Assembly: GCF_000961885.1 (NCBI RefSeq)
Contig: NZ_JZKH01000090.1
Span: 1 to 30,721 of the forward strand
Reading direction: 5' to 3'
DNA length: 30,721 nt
Source: Streptomyces rubellomurinus
Lineage (GTDB): Bacteria > Actinomycetota > Actinomycetes > Streptomycetales > Streptomycetaceae
Positions within the stretch are counted from its first letter, which is position 1, and each line of letters begins with the position of its first letter. The position numbers were made by a program, and so were the translations under genes. Below the pieces are notes generated by a model that worked only from the letters and a program-made list of their open reading frames with translations, searched no databases and was not told the origin of the DNA. Below are positions 18,840 through 26,241 of this stretch, one piece after another.

Positions 18840-19964
18840 TTGATCGGCATCATCGTGTTCGCCGTCATCGGCCTCGTCCTGCTGTTCCCGGTCGTCATGA
18901 CCCGGCTGGCCAAGCGCAAGACGGCCCAGGTCGAGCAGGCCAGGGCCACCATCGCGCGGCACCGGGCGCGGCTCGCCGAGGAGGAGCGGGCGAAGAACAC
19001 CATCGTCCCGGCCGACCACGGGCTGCTGCTCGGCAAGGACCTCGTCGTGTTCGGCGACCCGGGCCCCGAGGAGGCGGCCGCCCTGGACGCCGCCAAGGCC
19101 GGCGACTGGCGCCCGATCGCGGCCTACATCCGCGCGGGCGCCACCCACGACGTCCGGGGGCGGCGCCTGTACGGGGCGGCCTCCCTGGCGGCCGAGGACG
19201 ACACCTGGCTGCGCGCCTGGCGCGCGGAGGACCCGCAGGACCCGACGGCCGCGCTGGTGAACGCGAACGCCCTGGTCTTCCTGGCCTGGAACATCCGCAG
19301 CAGCGCCCGGGCCAGCGAGGTCAGCCGGGAGCAGTTCGACGGCTTCCACCGGGTGCTGGCCCAGGCCGAGGATGCCTGCGCGGAGGCGGCCGCCCTCGCC
19401 CCCGAGGACCCCAACCCGTGGTCCGCCCGGATCCCCGTCGCGATGGGCCTCGGCTACCCCAACGACCGCTTCCGCGAGCTCTGGGCCGAGCTGACCGCGC
19501 GGGACCCCCACAACTGGGGCGCGCACGACCGGGCGCTGCAGTACTGGTGCCAGAAGTGGCGCGGCAGCCACGAGTTGATGCACGGGTTCATCGACGGGGC
19601 GATCGCCGCCGCCCCCGCGGGCAGCCTGCTCACGCCGCTCAAGCTGTCGGCCTTCTGGGAGCAGTTCGTCCGGGACGGCAGGAACACCCCCGCCTCGTGG
19701 CAGAGCCCCGAGGTCGGCGCCGCCCTGGACGCGACGCTCGCCGACCTGGCCGCCGCCGACCCGGAGAACATCCGCGTCACCTTCACCCGCGGCTGGCTGG
19801 CGTACGCCCTGACCAAGGCCGGCCGGCACACCGAGGCGCTCGCCCAGTACCAGGCGCTCGGCCCGGTCATCCCGCCGCCGTTCAACGGCTTCAACGACCC
19901 GCGGCAGGCCTTCGTCGACCTGCGGATCGACGCCGTCCGGGGCGCGGTCGCCGCGGCCTCCTGA
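18840..19964 (+). CDS. Membrane-anchored helical-repeat (TPR-like) protein of unknown function
   Basis: 374 residues. An N-terminal anchor (IGIIVFAVIGLVLLFPVVM, about 2-20) is followed by a basic coiled segment (about 24-55) and a helical domain. Repeated helix pairs such as ALVNANALVFLAWNI, AEDACAEAAALAPEDPNPWSARI and GWLAYALTKAGRHTEALAQYQAL resemble TPR-type hairpins. The start is TTG at 18840: GGAAGG (18827-18832) is 7 nt upstream and the anchor begins at once, whereas the GTG at 18720 would add 40 Pro-rich residues. It lies 133 nt after the M48 peptidase on the same strand and may work with it. I do not recognise a family. Confidence 0.82.
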   Translation: MIGIIVFAVIGLVLLFPVVMTRLAKRKTAQVEQARATIARHRARLAEEERAKNTIVPADHGLLLGKDLVVFGDPGPEEAAALDAAKAGDWRPIAAYIRAGATHDVRGRRLYGAASLAAEDDTWLRAWRAEDPQDPTAALVNANALVFLAWNIRSSARASEVSREQFDGFHRVLAQAEDACAEAAALAPEDPNPWSARIPVAMGLGYPNDRFRELWAELTARDPHNWGAHDRALQYWCQKWRGSHELMHGFIDGAIAAAPAGSLLTPLKLSAFWEQFVRDGRNTPASWQSPEVGAALDATLADLAAADPENIRVTFTRGWLAYALTKAGRHTEALAQYQALGPVIPPPFNGFNDPRQAFVDLRIDAVRGAVAAAS

Positions 19965-19990
19965 CCGTCACGACCGCAGGGCCCGGCCCG

Positions 19991-20023
19991 GACGGCCGCT
20001 CCCGGAATCCGGGGGCGGCCGTC
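19991..20023. terminator. 15-bp hairpin after the TPR-like gene
   Basis: Arms 19991-20005 and 20009-20023 pair with one G-T wobble and a 3-nt loop. The right part overlaps the msrA promoter, whose GGAAT box spans the top of the hairpin. Confidence 0.7.
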
Positions 20024-20029
20024 GGCGTT
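20004..20029 (+). promoter_or_regulatory. ECF (SigR-like) promoter of msrA
   Basis: GGAAT (20004-20008) and GTT (20027-20029) are separated by exactly 18 nt, which matches the SigR consensus GGGAAT-N18-GTT at every defined position except the first G. SigR controls thiol-oxidative-stress genes, and methionine sulfoxide reductase is a fitting target. The predicted leader is about 33 nt. Confidence 0.6.
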
Positions 20030-20068
20030 TCACCCTGAGCCACCTTCCCCGACCCGCTGGAGCAGGCC

Positions 20069-20734
20069 GTGCTGTTCAACCGCCACAAGACCTCGCTCGT
20101 CCCCGCCGACCAGGCGCTCCCCGGCCGGGAGGCGCCCGCCTTCACCCTCACCGAGCCGCACACCGTGCTCGGCCACCCGCTGACCGGCCCGTACCCGGAG
20201 GGGCTGGAGGTGGCCGACTTCGGGCTGGGCTGCTTCTGGGGCGCCGAGCGGACGTTCTGGCGGCTGCCCGGCGTCTGGACGACGCTGGTCGGCTACCAGG
20301 GCGGCTACACGCCCCACCCGACGTACGAGGAGGTGTGCAGCGGGCTGACCGGGCACACCGAGGCGGTCCGGGTGGTGTTCGACCCGGCGGTGATCCCGTA
20401 CGAGCGGCTGCTGAAGGCCTTCTGGGAGGCGCACGACCCGACCCAGGGCAACCGCCAGGGCAACGACGTCGGCTCCCAGTACCGGTCCGCGATCTACACC
20501 CACTCCCCCGCCCAGGCCGAGGCCGCGGCGGCCACCCGGGACGCCTTCCAGCCCGCCCTGACCACGCTCGGTCACGGCCGGATCACCACCGAGATCGCCC
20601 CGGCGGGCCCGTTCTACCCGGCCGAGCCGTACCACCAGCAGTACCTCTCCGACGCCAAGAACCCGGGCGGCTACTGCGGCCTGGGCGGTACGGGCGCCTC
20701 CTGCCCGATCGGCGTGGCCCGCACCGAGGGCTGA
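20069..20734 (+). CDS. msrA: Peptide-methionine (S)-S-oxide reductase MsrA
   Basis: 221 residues. It reduces the S-epimer of methionine sulfoxide in proteins. The catalytic Cys is in GCFWGAE (about residue 54). [48 protein letters not shown] and YHQQYL are family motifs. The C-terminal Cys residues ([14 protein letters not shown]) are the resolving pair for thioredoxin recycling. The start is GTG at 20069 with GGAG at 20059-20062, 6 nt upstream. It starts with the extended N-terminus (about 45 residues) seen in actinomycete MsrA. It appears to be monocistronic, between its own SigR-like promoter and a hairpin. Confidence 0.96.
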   Translation: MLFNRHKTSLVPADQALPGREAPAFTLTEPHTVLGHPLTGPYPEGLEVADFGLGCFWGAERTFWRLPGVWTTLVGYQGGYTPHPTYEEVCSGLTGHTEAVRVVFDPAVIPYERLLKAFWEAHDPTQGNRQGNDVGSQYRSAIYTHSPAQAEAAAATRDAFQPALTTLGHGRITTEIAPAGPFYPAEPYHQQYLSDAKNPGGYCGLGGTGASCPIGVARTEG

Positions 20735-20739
20735 GCCGG

Positions 20740-20784
20740 CCGGACCGGGGGTCGGCCACCCAAGGTGAGCGATCCCCGGTCCGG
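20740..20784 (+). terminator. 11-bp hairpin after msrA
   Basis: Arms 20740-20750 and 20774-20784 are perfectly complementary around a 23-nt loop that has its own 4-bp CACC/GGTG stem. It begins 5 nt after the msrA stop. Confidence 0.5.
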
Positions 20785-20862
20785 GCGCAGACTGGAAGGG
20801 CCAGCAGGGCGAGCCGCGGCCGCCCGTCGGTGGCCGCGCCGCCTCGTGGAGAGGAGTGCGCC

Positions 20863-21225
20863 ATGTCCGGTCTCTACCAGCGGAACTTCGACGATCCCGA
20901 GGAGGTCCGTCCGTTCGAGGACGGCAAGGGGGAGCTGCGGCTGGTCAACCTGGACGGCGGCCCGGTGGGCCGGGCCGTGTTCGAGCCGGGGTGGCAGTGG
21001 TCGAAGCACATCAAGCCGATCGCCAAGACCGACAGCTGCCAGGCCGCCCACGCGGGATACGTGGTGTCCGGCCGGATGAAGGTCGTCATGGACGACGGCG
21101 AGAACGCCGAGTACGGCCCCGGCGACTTCATGATCTGCCCGCCCGGGCACGACGCCTGGGTCCTCGGCGACGACGCCTGCGTGATCGTCGACTGGCAGGG
21201 CTTCGCCGACTACGCGAAGCGCTGA
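20863..21225 (+). CDS. Small single-domain cupin protein
   Basis: 120 residues. The cupin beta-barrel carries motif 1 (HIKPIAKTDSCQAAHAGYVVSGRMKV) with possible metal-binding His residues and motif 2 (YGPGDFMICPPGHDAWVLGDD). No other domain is present, so it is either a small metal enzyme or a ligand binder; the substrate cannot be told. GGAGAGGAG at 20848-20856 ends 6 nt before the ATG, a very strong ribosome binding site. Transcribed after a hairpin, so probably from its own promoter, which I could not define. It converges on the L,D-transpeptidase gene with 4 nt between the two stop codons. Confidence 0.85.
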   Translation: MSGLYQRNFDDPEEVRPFEDGKGELRLVNLDGGPVGRAVFEPGWQWSKHIKPIAKTDSCQAAHAGYVVSGRMKVVMDDGENAEYGPGDFMICPPGHDAWVLGDDACVIVDWQGFADYAKR

Positions 21226-21229
21226 CCCG

Positions 21230-22498
21230 TCACACGGCGCTGCCGGCCTTCCAGTCGGCCCAGCCGAGGTTCCAGCCGTTCAGCCCGTTGTCCGGCGCGA
21301 CGGTCTTGTCCCCGGAGTTCACCACCTCGACCACGTCGCCGATCATCGAGGACTTGTAGAACTTGTAGCCGTCCGTGCCGCTGTCCTGCGCGCCCTTGGC
21401 GTCCTGCAGCCCGACGCAGCCGTGGCTGGTGTTCTGGCCGCCGAAGATCGACGGCGAGGACCAGTAGTTGCCGTGGATGAAGGTGCCCGAGGTGGTGAGC
21501 CGCTGGGCGTGCGGGACGTCGGCGATGTCGTACTCGCTGCCGAGGTTCACGGTCTGCGAGTTCATCCGGGTCTGGGTGTACTGCTCGGAGATGACCATCT
21601 TGCCGCCCCAGGTCGTGTGGTCGGGCGCGCCGCCGGAGATCTTGTAGACGGCGCTGACCTGGCCGTCCGTGGTGACGGTGAGCTTCTTGGCGGCGAGGTC
21701 GGCGACGCTGGTCTGGGCGCGGCCGATGGTGAAGGAGACGTCCTTGGACTGCGTGCCGTAGACGCCCTTGGCGCCCTCGACGTCCTTGAGCCGCAGCTTG
21801 AGGGTGACCTTGGTGCCCTTGGCCCAGTACTGCTGCGGCCGGAAGTCGAGCCGGGTGCTGGAGAACCAGTGCCCGACGATCTCGACGCCCGGCTCGGCGG
21901 TCACGGTGATCGCCTGCTGGACGGCCTTCCGGTCGCTGATCGGCTTGCTGAAGTTGATCGACACGGGCATGCCGACGCCGACCGTCGAGCCGTCCTCGGG
22001 GGTGAAGTACCCGACGAAGGTGTTGGCCGGCGTCGCCGTGGTGAAGACGGCGTTGGCGTCCGCCTCCAGCTTGTCCTTGTCCAGGGCCGTGGCCGCGACG
22101 GTGTACTTGGTGCCGCTGGCCGGGGCGGTGGCGGAGGTCCAGCCGGTGCCGTCCGCGGAGAGCTGCCCGGCCAGCTCCTTGCCGGTGGAGTCGGTGACCT
22201 TGACGGTGCCCAGGGTGCCGCCGGTGACGGTGACCTTGACGGGCTCGCTGAAGCTGGCGCCGGTGGCGCCGTCCGCGGGGGTCACGGTGATGACGGCGGC
22301 CGAGGTCCGCGGCGCGCCGCTGCCGCCCGGGCCGGGGGTGCCGCTCGCGCCGCCGGAGCCGGAGCCGCCGCTCCCGCTGTCGGCGTTGTCGTTGCAGGCC
22401 GCCAGCAGCAGTACGGGCGCGGCCACCAGGCCCGCGAGCACTCCGCGCCGGCTCCAGCTGCCTCCGGCCGTCCGCTGCCCACCGTCCCGTGCCGTCAC
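21230..22498 (-). CDS. L,D-transpeptidase lipoprotein with Ig-like domains
   Basis: 422 residues. A Sec signal with twin Arg (SRRGVLAGLVAAPVLLLAAC) ends in the lipobox LAAC, so the mature protein begins with a lipidated Cys outside the membrane. A Gly/Ser/Pro linker, two Ig-like domains (about 65-155 and 160-260) and a YkuD catalytic domain (about 265-395) follow. The catalytic HGNYWSS and SHGCVGL motifs are present. It forms 3-3 cross-links in peptidoglycan, as LdtMt2-type enzymes do in mycobacteria. The C-terminal WNLGWADW segment is typical of actinobacterial members. The start is GTG at 22498 with GGGAG 7 nt upstream. An ECF-type promoter precedes it. Confidence 0.93.
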   Translation of the reverse strand: MTARDGGQRTAGGSWSRRGVLAGLVAAPVLLLAACNDNADSGSGGSGSGGASGTPGPGGSGAPRTSAAVITVTPADGATGASFSEPVKVTVTGGTLGTVKVTDSTGKELAGQLSADGTGWTSATAPASGTKYTVAATALDKDKLEADANAVFTTATPANTFVGYFTPEDGSTVGVGMPVSINFSKPISDRKAVQQAITVTAEPGVEIVGHWFSSTRLDFRPQQYWAKGTKVTLKLRLKDVEGAKGVYGTQSKDVSFTIGRAQTSVADLAAKKLTVTTDGQVSAVYKISGGAPDHTTWGGKMVISEQYTQTRMNSQTVNLGSEYDIADVPHAQRLTTSGTFIHGNYWSSPSIFGGQNTSHGCVGLQDAKGAQDSGTDGYKFYKSSMIGDVVEVVNSGDKTVAPDNGLNGWNLGWADWKAGSAV

Positions 22499-22540
22499 GT
22501 CGCGTCTCCCTGCTGATCATCCGGGCATTACGGATACAGA

Positions 22541-22566
22541 AACGCAATACGCCCGTTCACGGTTCC
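22541..22566 (-). promoter_or_regulatory. ECF-type promoter of the L,D-transpeptidase
   Basis: On the minus strand GGAAC (22566-22562) and GTT (22543-22541) are 18 nt apart. GGAAC is the -35 core of envelope-stress SigE, and the spacing and GTT fit SigR. Which ECF factor acts is open. The predicted leader is about 35 nt. Confidence 0.4.
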
Positions 22567-22624
22567 ACCACCGAAGGGTAAGCGATCGTATGAGATGACC
22601 CAACTTCCCACCGAAGAGGGACAA

Positions 22625-22657
22625 AACGCCCGGCCTGCGTCGAACAGGCCGGGCGTT
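22625..22657 (-). terminator. Rho-independent terminator after the small acidic gene
   Basis: A perfect 13-bp stem (22625-22637 / 22645-22657, 7-nt loop) followed on the minus strand by TTTTGT. It is one of the few hairpins in the window with a T-tract. It stands 25 nt after the stop of the gene at 22683. Confidence 0.8.
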
Positions 22658-22682
22658 CACGAGCGGTGGGGAGGAGTGGCCG

Positions 22683-23021
22683 CTACTCGGCGGACTCCTC
22701 CACGGCGTACTCGTCCCACTCCTCGTTGTCGGGGTCGAACTCGGTCTGCGCCGACTCCCAGGTCGCCGAGGCGAGTTCGACGCCCGGGACGTCCCCGAGC
22801 AGCGCGACGGGGTCGATGAAGTGGGCGAGCGAGCCGGACGGGTCCACCTCGATGGCCTCGACGGACTGCGCCCGCTCGTCGTCGTCGAGGTACTCGTCCT
22901 CGACGACCTGCTGCAGCGCGGCCGCCTTGAGCGCGCCCTCGTCGGTGATCTCCGCGATGAGCTCGATCTTGACCCGGACGTAGCGCGGGGCGTCCTGGTC
23001 GGTCGTTTCAGTGCTGGTCAT
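22683..23021 (-). CDS. Small acidic protein of unknown function
   Basis: 112 residues, beginning MTSTETTDQDAPRYVRVKIELIAEI. It is rich in Asp and Glu and has no Cys, signal or membrane segment. The N-terminal half looks alpha/beta (YVRVKIELIAEITDEGALKAAALQQVV) and the C-terminal tail is strongly acidic (DPDNEEWDEYAVEESAE). I do not recognise a family. The ATG at 23021 is chosen because the upstream part of the frame is Pro/Gly/Arg-rich and because a -10 box TACCCT ends 7 nt before it, predicting a leaderless mRNA. It ends at a clear Rho-independent terminator. Confidence 0.8.
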   Translation of the reverse strand: MTSTETTDQDAPRYVRVKIELIAEITDEGALKAAALQQVVEDEYLDDDERAQSVEAIEVDPSGSLAHFIDPVALLGDVPGVELASATWESAQTEFDPDNEEWDEYAVEESAE

Positions 23022-23028
23022 GCGTGCG

Positions 23029-23034
23029 AGGGTA
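23029..23034 (-). promoter_or_regulatory. -10 box TACCCT, leaderless promoter of the small acidic gene
   Basis: TACCCT on the minus strand lies 7 nt before the ATG at 23021. No Shine-Dalgarno sequence is seen in the gap. Confidence 0.4.
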
Positions 23035-23039
23035 CGGGA

Positions 23040-23210
23040 AGGGCCGGCCCCTCGGAGAAGGACCGGCCCTGCCGTCTCCCCGCCGGCTCCCCCACCCGGG
23101 AGCCGCGGAGACGCGCCGTACGGCGCGTTGGTGGCCGCGGGAGCCACCGCACCCTGTCGGGCCGGTCGGAACCGGCGCAGGGTCGGGACGACGGCGCCTC
23201 CCGCGGAGGC
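23040..23210. repeat. Row of six inverted repeats in a gene-free region
   Basis: Six perfect inverted repeats follow each other: 23040-23047/23063-23070; 23084-23091/23098-23105; an 18-bp uninterrupted palindrome 23111-23128; 23130-23135/23143-23148; a nested stem 23152-23156/23178-23182 around 23161-23166/23171-23176; and 23196-23201/23205-23210. It lies inside the 436-nt gap 23022-23457, which also holds the palindrome GTCACGTGAC (23357-23366). No convincing gene is present there. It could be a structured RNA, the 3' region of the CBS mRNA, or a protein-binding region. Chance hairpins are common at this GC content. Confidence 0.5.
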
Positions 23211-23457
23211 GGGCACAGCGTGCGGGTCAGGCCGCCCGGTGCGCCCGGAGTCGACCACGTCCGCCGGGGAGCCGCTCCCGGACGGTCGCCGCCGCCTCGC
23301 CCGGCGTCTCGCCGTCGACCACTACGATGCCGGAGCCGTGTTAACTCCCTGCTGCGGTCACGTGACGCCGGTGTACCACTTCACCCGTGGACGAAGTCCG
23401 TCGGGTTTCCACCGGCCCCTACGCGGCGCGGCCCGCGCGGCCCGTCCGCGGCGGCGG

Positions 23458-24858
23458 TCAGTGCGCGGCGCGGCCGGTCAGGTAGCCGAGCAGGTCCTGG
23501 CGGGTGACGATGCCCTGCGGCTTGCCCTCCACCAGCACGACGGCCGCGTCGGCCTTCTCCAGCACGGTCATCAGGTTGGTCACCGTCTCGCCGGAGCCGA
23601 CCACGGGCAGCGGCTTGGACATCACCTTGTCCAGCGTGTCGGTCAGCTCGATCTCCTTCGCGAAGATGCCCTCCAGCAGCAGCTTCTCGACGACCGAGCC
23701 GATCACCTCGCCGGCCATGATGTCCGGGTGCCCGGCGCCCGGCGAGACCACCGGCATCTGCGAGACGCCGTACTCGCGCAGCACCCGGACCGCCTCGGCG
23801 ACGGTCTCGTTCGGGTGCATGTGGACGAACTGCGGGACGCCGCCCTGCTCGATGGTCTCCTTGCGGGCCAGCACCTCGCCGATGTGCGCCTCGTCGGTGG
23901 CGGAGGGCAGGAAGCCGTAGTCGGCCATCCAGTCGTCGTTGAAGATCTTCGACAGGTAGCCGCGGCCGCCGTCCGGCAGCAGCACCACGACGACGTCGTC
24001 CGGCCCGAGCTCCTTCGCCACCTCCAGCGCGGCCACCACGGCCATGCCGCAGGAGCCGCCGACCAGCAGGCCCTCCTCCTTGGCCAGGCGGCGGGTCATC
24101 TGGAACGAGTCCTTGTCGGAGACGGCGACGATCCCGTCCGCGACGCCGCGGTCGTAGGCGGTCGGCCAGAAGTCCTCACCGACGCCCTCGACCAGGTACG
24201 GCCGGCCGGTGCCGCCCGAGTACACCGAGCCCTCCGGGTCGGCGCCGATCACCTTGACCTTGCCGCCGGAGACCTCCTTCAGGTAGTTGCCGGTGCCGGA
24301 GATGGTGCCGCCGGTGCCGACGCCCGCCACGAAGTGGGTGATCCGCCCCTCGGTCTGCTCCCACAGCTCCGGGCCGGTGGAGTGGTAGTGCGAGGCCGGG
24401 TTGTCCGGGTTGGAGTACTGGTCCGGCTTCCAGGCGTTCGGGGTCTCCCGGACGAGTCGGTCGGAGACGTTGTAGTACGAGTCCGGGTGCTCCGGGGCGA
24501 CGGCGGTCGGACAGACGACCACCTCGGCGCCGTACGCGCGCAGGGTGTTGATCTTGTCCGTGGACACCTTGTCCGGGCAGACGAAGATGCACTTGTAGCC
24601 CTTCTGCTGGGCCACGATCGCCAGGCCGACGCCGGTGTTGCCGGAGGTCGGCTCCACGATCGTGCCGCCCGGCTTGAGGGCGCCCGAGGCCTCGGCGGCC
24701 TCGATCATGCGCATCGCGATGCGGTCCTTCACCGAGCCGCCGGGGTTGAAGTACTCGACCTTCGCCAGCACGGTCGCGCTGATGCCCTCGGTGACCTTGT
24801 TCAGCTTGACCAGCGGCGTGTTGCCGACCAGGTCGATGATCGAGTTGTGGTACCGCAC
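23458..24858 (-). CDS. cbs: Cystathionine beta-synthase
   Basis: 466 residues. The PLP fold type II core (about 1-325) has the PLP lysine in NPGGSVKDRIA (about residue 42), the substrate loop SGNTG and the phosphate loop GVGTGGTISGTG. Two CBS domains (about 335-460) follow, ending in KPQGIVTRQDLLGYL. This pairing of catalytic core and CBS domains separates it from O-acetylserine sulfhydrylase CysK, which lacks them; there is no heme-binding N-terminal extension. It condenses homocysteine and serine to cystathionine. The start is GTG 24858 (GGGAGG 6-7 nt upstream), giving RYHNSIIDLVGNTPLV at the normal N-terminus. Part of the ribosome binding site can pair with CTCC next to the start codon, a possible weak translational brake. 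Confidence 0.95.
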   Translation of the reverse strand: MRYHNSIIDLVGNTPLVKLNKVTEGISATVLAKVEYFNPGGSVKDRIAMRMIEAAEASGALKPGGTIVEPTSGNTGVGLAIVAQQKGYKCIFVCPDKVSTDKINTLRAYGAEVVVCPTAVAPEHPDSYYNVSDRLVRETPNAWKPDQYSNPDNPASHYHSTGPELWEQTEGRITHFVAGVGTGGTISGTGNYLKEVSGGKVKVIGADPEGSVYSGGTGRPYLVEGVGEDFWPTAYDRGVADGIVAVSDKDSFQMTRRLAKEEGLLVGGSCGMAVVAALEVAKELGPDDVVVVLLPDGGRGYLSKIFNDDWMADYGFLPSATDEAHIGEVLARKETIEQGGVPQFVHMHPNETVAEAVRVLREYGVSQMPVVSPGAGHPDIMAGEVIGSVVEKLLLEGIFAKEIELTDTLDKVMSKPLPVVGSGETVTNLMTVLEKADAAVVLVEGKPQGIVTRQDLLGYLTGRAAH

Positions 24859-24882
24859 GGAGGGTCCTCCCGTTGTGTGGGC

Positions 24883-24914
24883 ATGCAGAGGTGCATTCGG
24901 TACTGCAAAGCCTA
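24883..24914 (-). promoter_or_regulatory. -10 box TAGGCT and inverted repeat in the cbs leader
   Basis: TAGGCT on the minus strand is at 24914-24909, about 50 nt before the GTG start. Within the leader, ATGCA-N4-TGCAT (24883-24896) forms a small palindrome. It could bind a regulator or be chance. Confidence 0.35.
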
Positions 24915-25096
24915 GGCCGTGGCGCGCACCCCGGCCCGCCCTTCCCGTCCCGTCCGTCCGCAACCGCCCGTCGCGGCCCCGCACCCCCCAATGGCCCAAC
25001 GCCGCCGGTACTCCCGTCCCCCGCGCGGGTAAGAGGGGTGTGCAGCACTGCCGCGGCCCCCGAGGGGGCGGCACGAGGACGCGAAGGGGGCACCGC

Positions 25097-26179
25097 ATGG
25101 CAGGGGCACACGACTCGCGGGCCCGGGTGGCCCGCCGGATCGCCACCGCGGCGGCCTACGGCGGCGGCGGGCTCGGCCTGCTGGGCGTGGGCCTGGTGGG
25201 CCTGCTGGTGACCGAGAGCAAGCTCGCCGTCCAGGCCATCGGCAACCTGGAGAACCCGCCCAGGGCGGACGGCGTCTACGGCGAGGCCTTCGCCGCCGAC
25301 GACGCCGCCCCGCAGCGGCCGCTGGTGCTGGCCGTCCTCGGCGACTCCACGGGCGCCGGCCTCGGCGTGCTGCGCTCCCGCGAGACCCCGGGCGCGCTGC
25401 TGGCCGCCGGGCTGGCCTCGGTGGCCGAGCGCCCGGTCCGGCTGGTCAACGCGGCCCGGTCCGGCGGCCGCTCCGCCGACCTCTCCGGCCAGCTGGAGCA
25501 GGCCCTGCGGCAGCACCCCGACATCGCGGTGATCATGGTCGGCGCCAACGACGTGACCCGGCACAGCCCGGCCCAGCTGGCCGTCCGCCAGCTCGGCGAG
25601 GCGGTCGCCGCCCTGCGCGCCAACGGCTGCGAGGTGGTGGTCGGCACCTGCCCCGACCTCGGGACGATCAAGCCGGTGCGCCCGCCGCTGCGCTGGGTGG
25701 CCCGCCGGCTGAGCCGGCAGCTGGCCGCCGCGCAGACCATCGCGGTGGTCGAGGCCGGCGGGCGCACCGTCTCGCTCGGCTCGCTGCTGGGCCCGGAGTT
25801 CGCCGCCCGCCCGGAGATGTTCGCCGCCGACCGCTACCACCCGTCCGCCCAGGGCTACGCGACCGCCGCGATGGCCGTGCTGCCCTCGGTCTGCGCCGCG
25901 CTCGGCCTGTGGCCGGAGGAGGAGCACCCGACCGCGCCCGTCCCCGGCGACGCGGTGCTGCCCGTGGCGGTGGCCGCCGCCGCCGCGGCCGGGCGCTCGG
26001 GCACCGAGGTGGCCGCCGTGGACCCGGAGGGCGCGGGCCGGCGCTGGGCGCTGCTGCGCCACCGGCTGCGGATCGGCCTGCCCGGTGCCGGTCTGCCCGA
26101 CCCGGAGGCCGGGAAGGCTGCAGGTGCGGGGCCCGGGAGCACGTCGGCCAGCTCACACGCCGGTACGGGTGACGCCTGA
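25097..26179 (+). CDS. SGNH/GDSL hydrolase, membrane-anchored
   Basis: 360 residues. An N-terminal hydrophobic segment (GGGGLGLLGVGLVGLLV, about 22-40) acts as an anchor or uncleaved signal, so the enzyme probably works outside the membrane. The SGNH blocks are GDSTG (nucleophile Ser, about residue 84), ARSGGRS (block II, with Gly but no classical Asn-x-Gly), GANDVT (block III) and DRYHPS (block V, Asp and His of the triad). The C-terminal 80 residues are Ala-rich and low complexity. It is likely an esterase or lipase; the substrate is unknown. AGGGGG precedes the ATG at 25097. The gene diverges from cbs and lies 62 nt before the thiolase, which may be co-transcribed. Confidence 0.88.
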   Translation: MAGAHDSRARVARRIATAAAYGGGGLGLLGVGLVGLLVTESKLAVQAIGNLENPPRADGVYGEAFAADDAAPQRPLVLAVLGDSTGAGLGVLRSRETPGALLAAGLASVAERPVRLVNAARSGGRSADLSGQLEQALRQHPDIAVIMVGANDVTRHSPAQLAVRQLGEAVAALRANGCEVVVGTCPDLGTIKPVRPPLRWVARRLSRQLAAAQTIAVVEAGGRTVSLGSLLGPEFAARPEMFAADRYHPSAQGYATAAMAVLPSVCAALGLWPEEEHPTAPVPGDAVLPVAVAAAAAAGRSGTEVAAVDPEGAGRRWALLRHRLRIGLPGAGLPDPEAGKAAGAGPGSTSASSHAGTGDA

Positions 26180-26181
26180 TC

Positions 26182-26193
26182 TACCAGGCGGTA
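26182..26193 (+). promoter_or_regulatory. TACC-N4-GGTA inverted repeat before the thiolase gene
   Basis: TACCAGGCGGTA, a 4+4 inverted repeat with a 4-nt centre, is 48 nt upstream of the thiolase start. TetR-type repressors of fatty acid metabolism bind sites of this style, but the regulator is not known. Confidence 0.3.
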
Positions 26194-26241
26194 ACTTTCC
26201 TCCCGGACGCCAGTCCGCCGTCACCCAGCGAGGAGCCCGCC

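Noticed and set aside
23227..23322. 31-codon minus-strand frame starting with GTG (VDGETPGEAAATVRERLPGG)
   Set aside because: It reads like coding sequence, but it has no ribosome binding site at proper distance and nothing recognisable; a gene remnant cannot be excluded.
23024..23344. 106-codon plus-strand frame in the gap before cbs
   Set aside because: Pro/Arg-rich, no ribosome binding site, and it covers the hairpin row and the promoter of the opposite gene.
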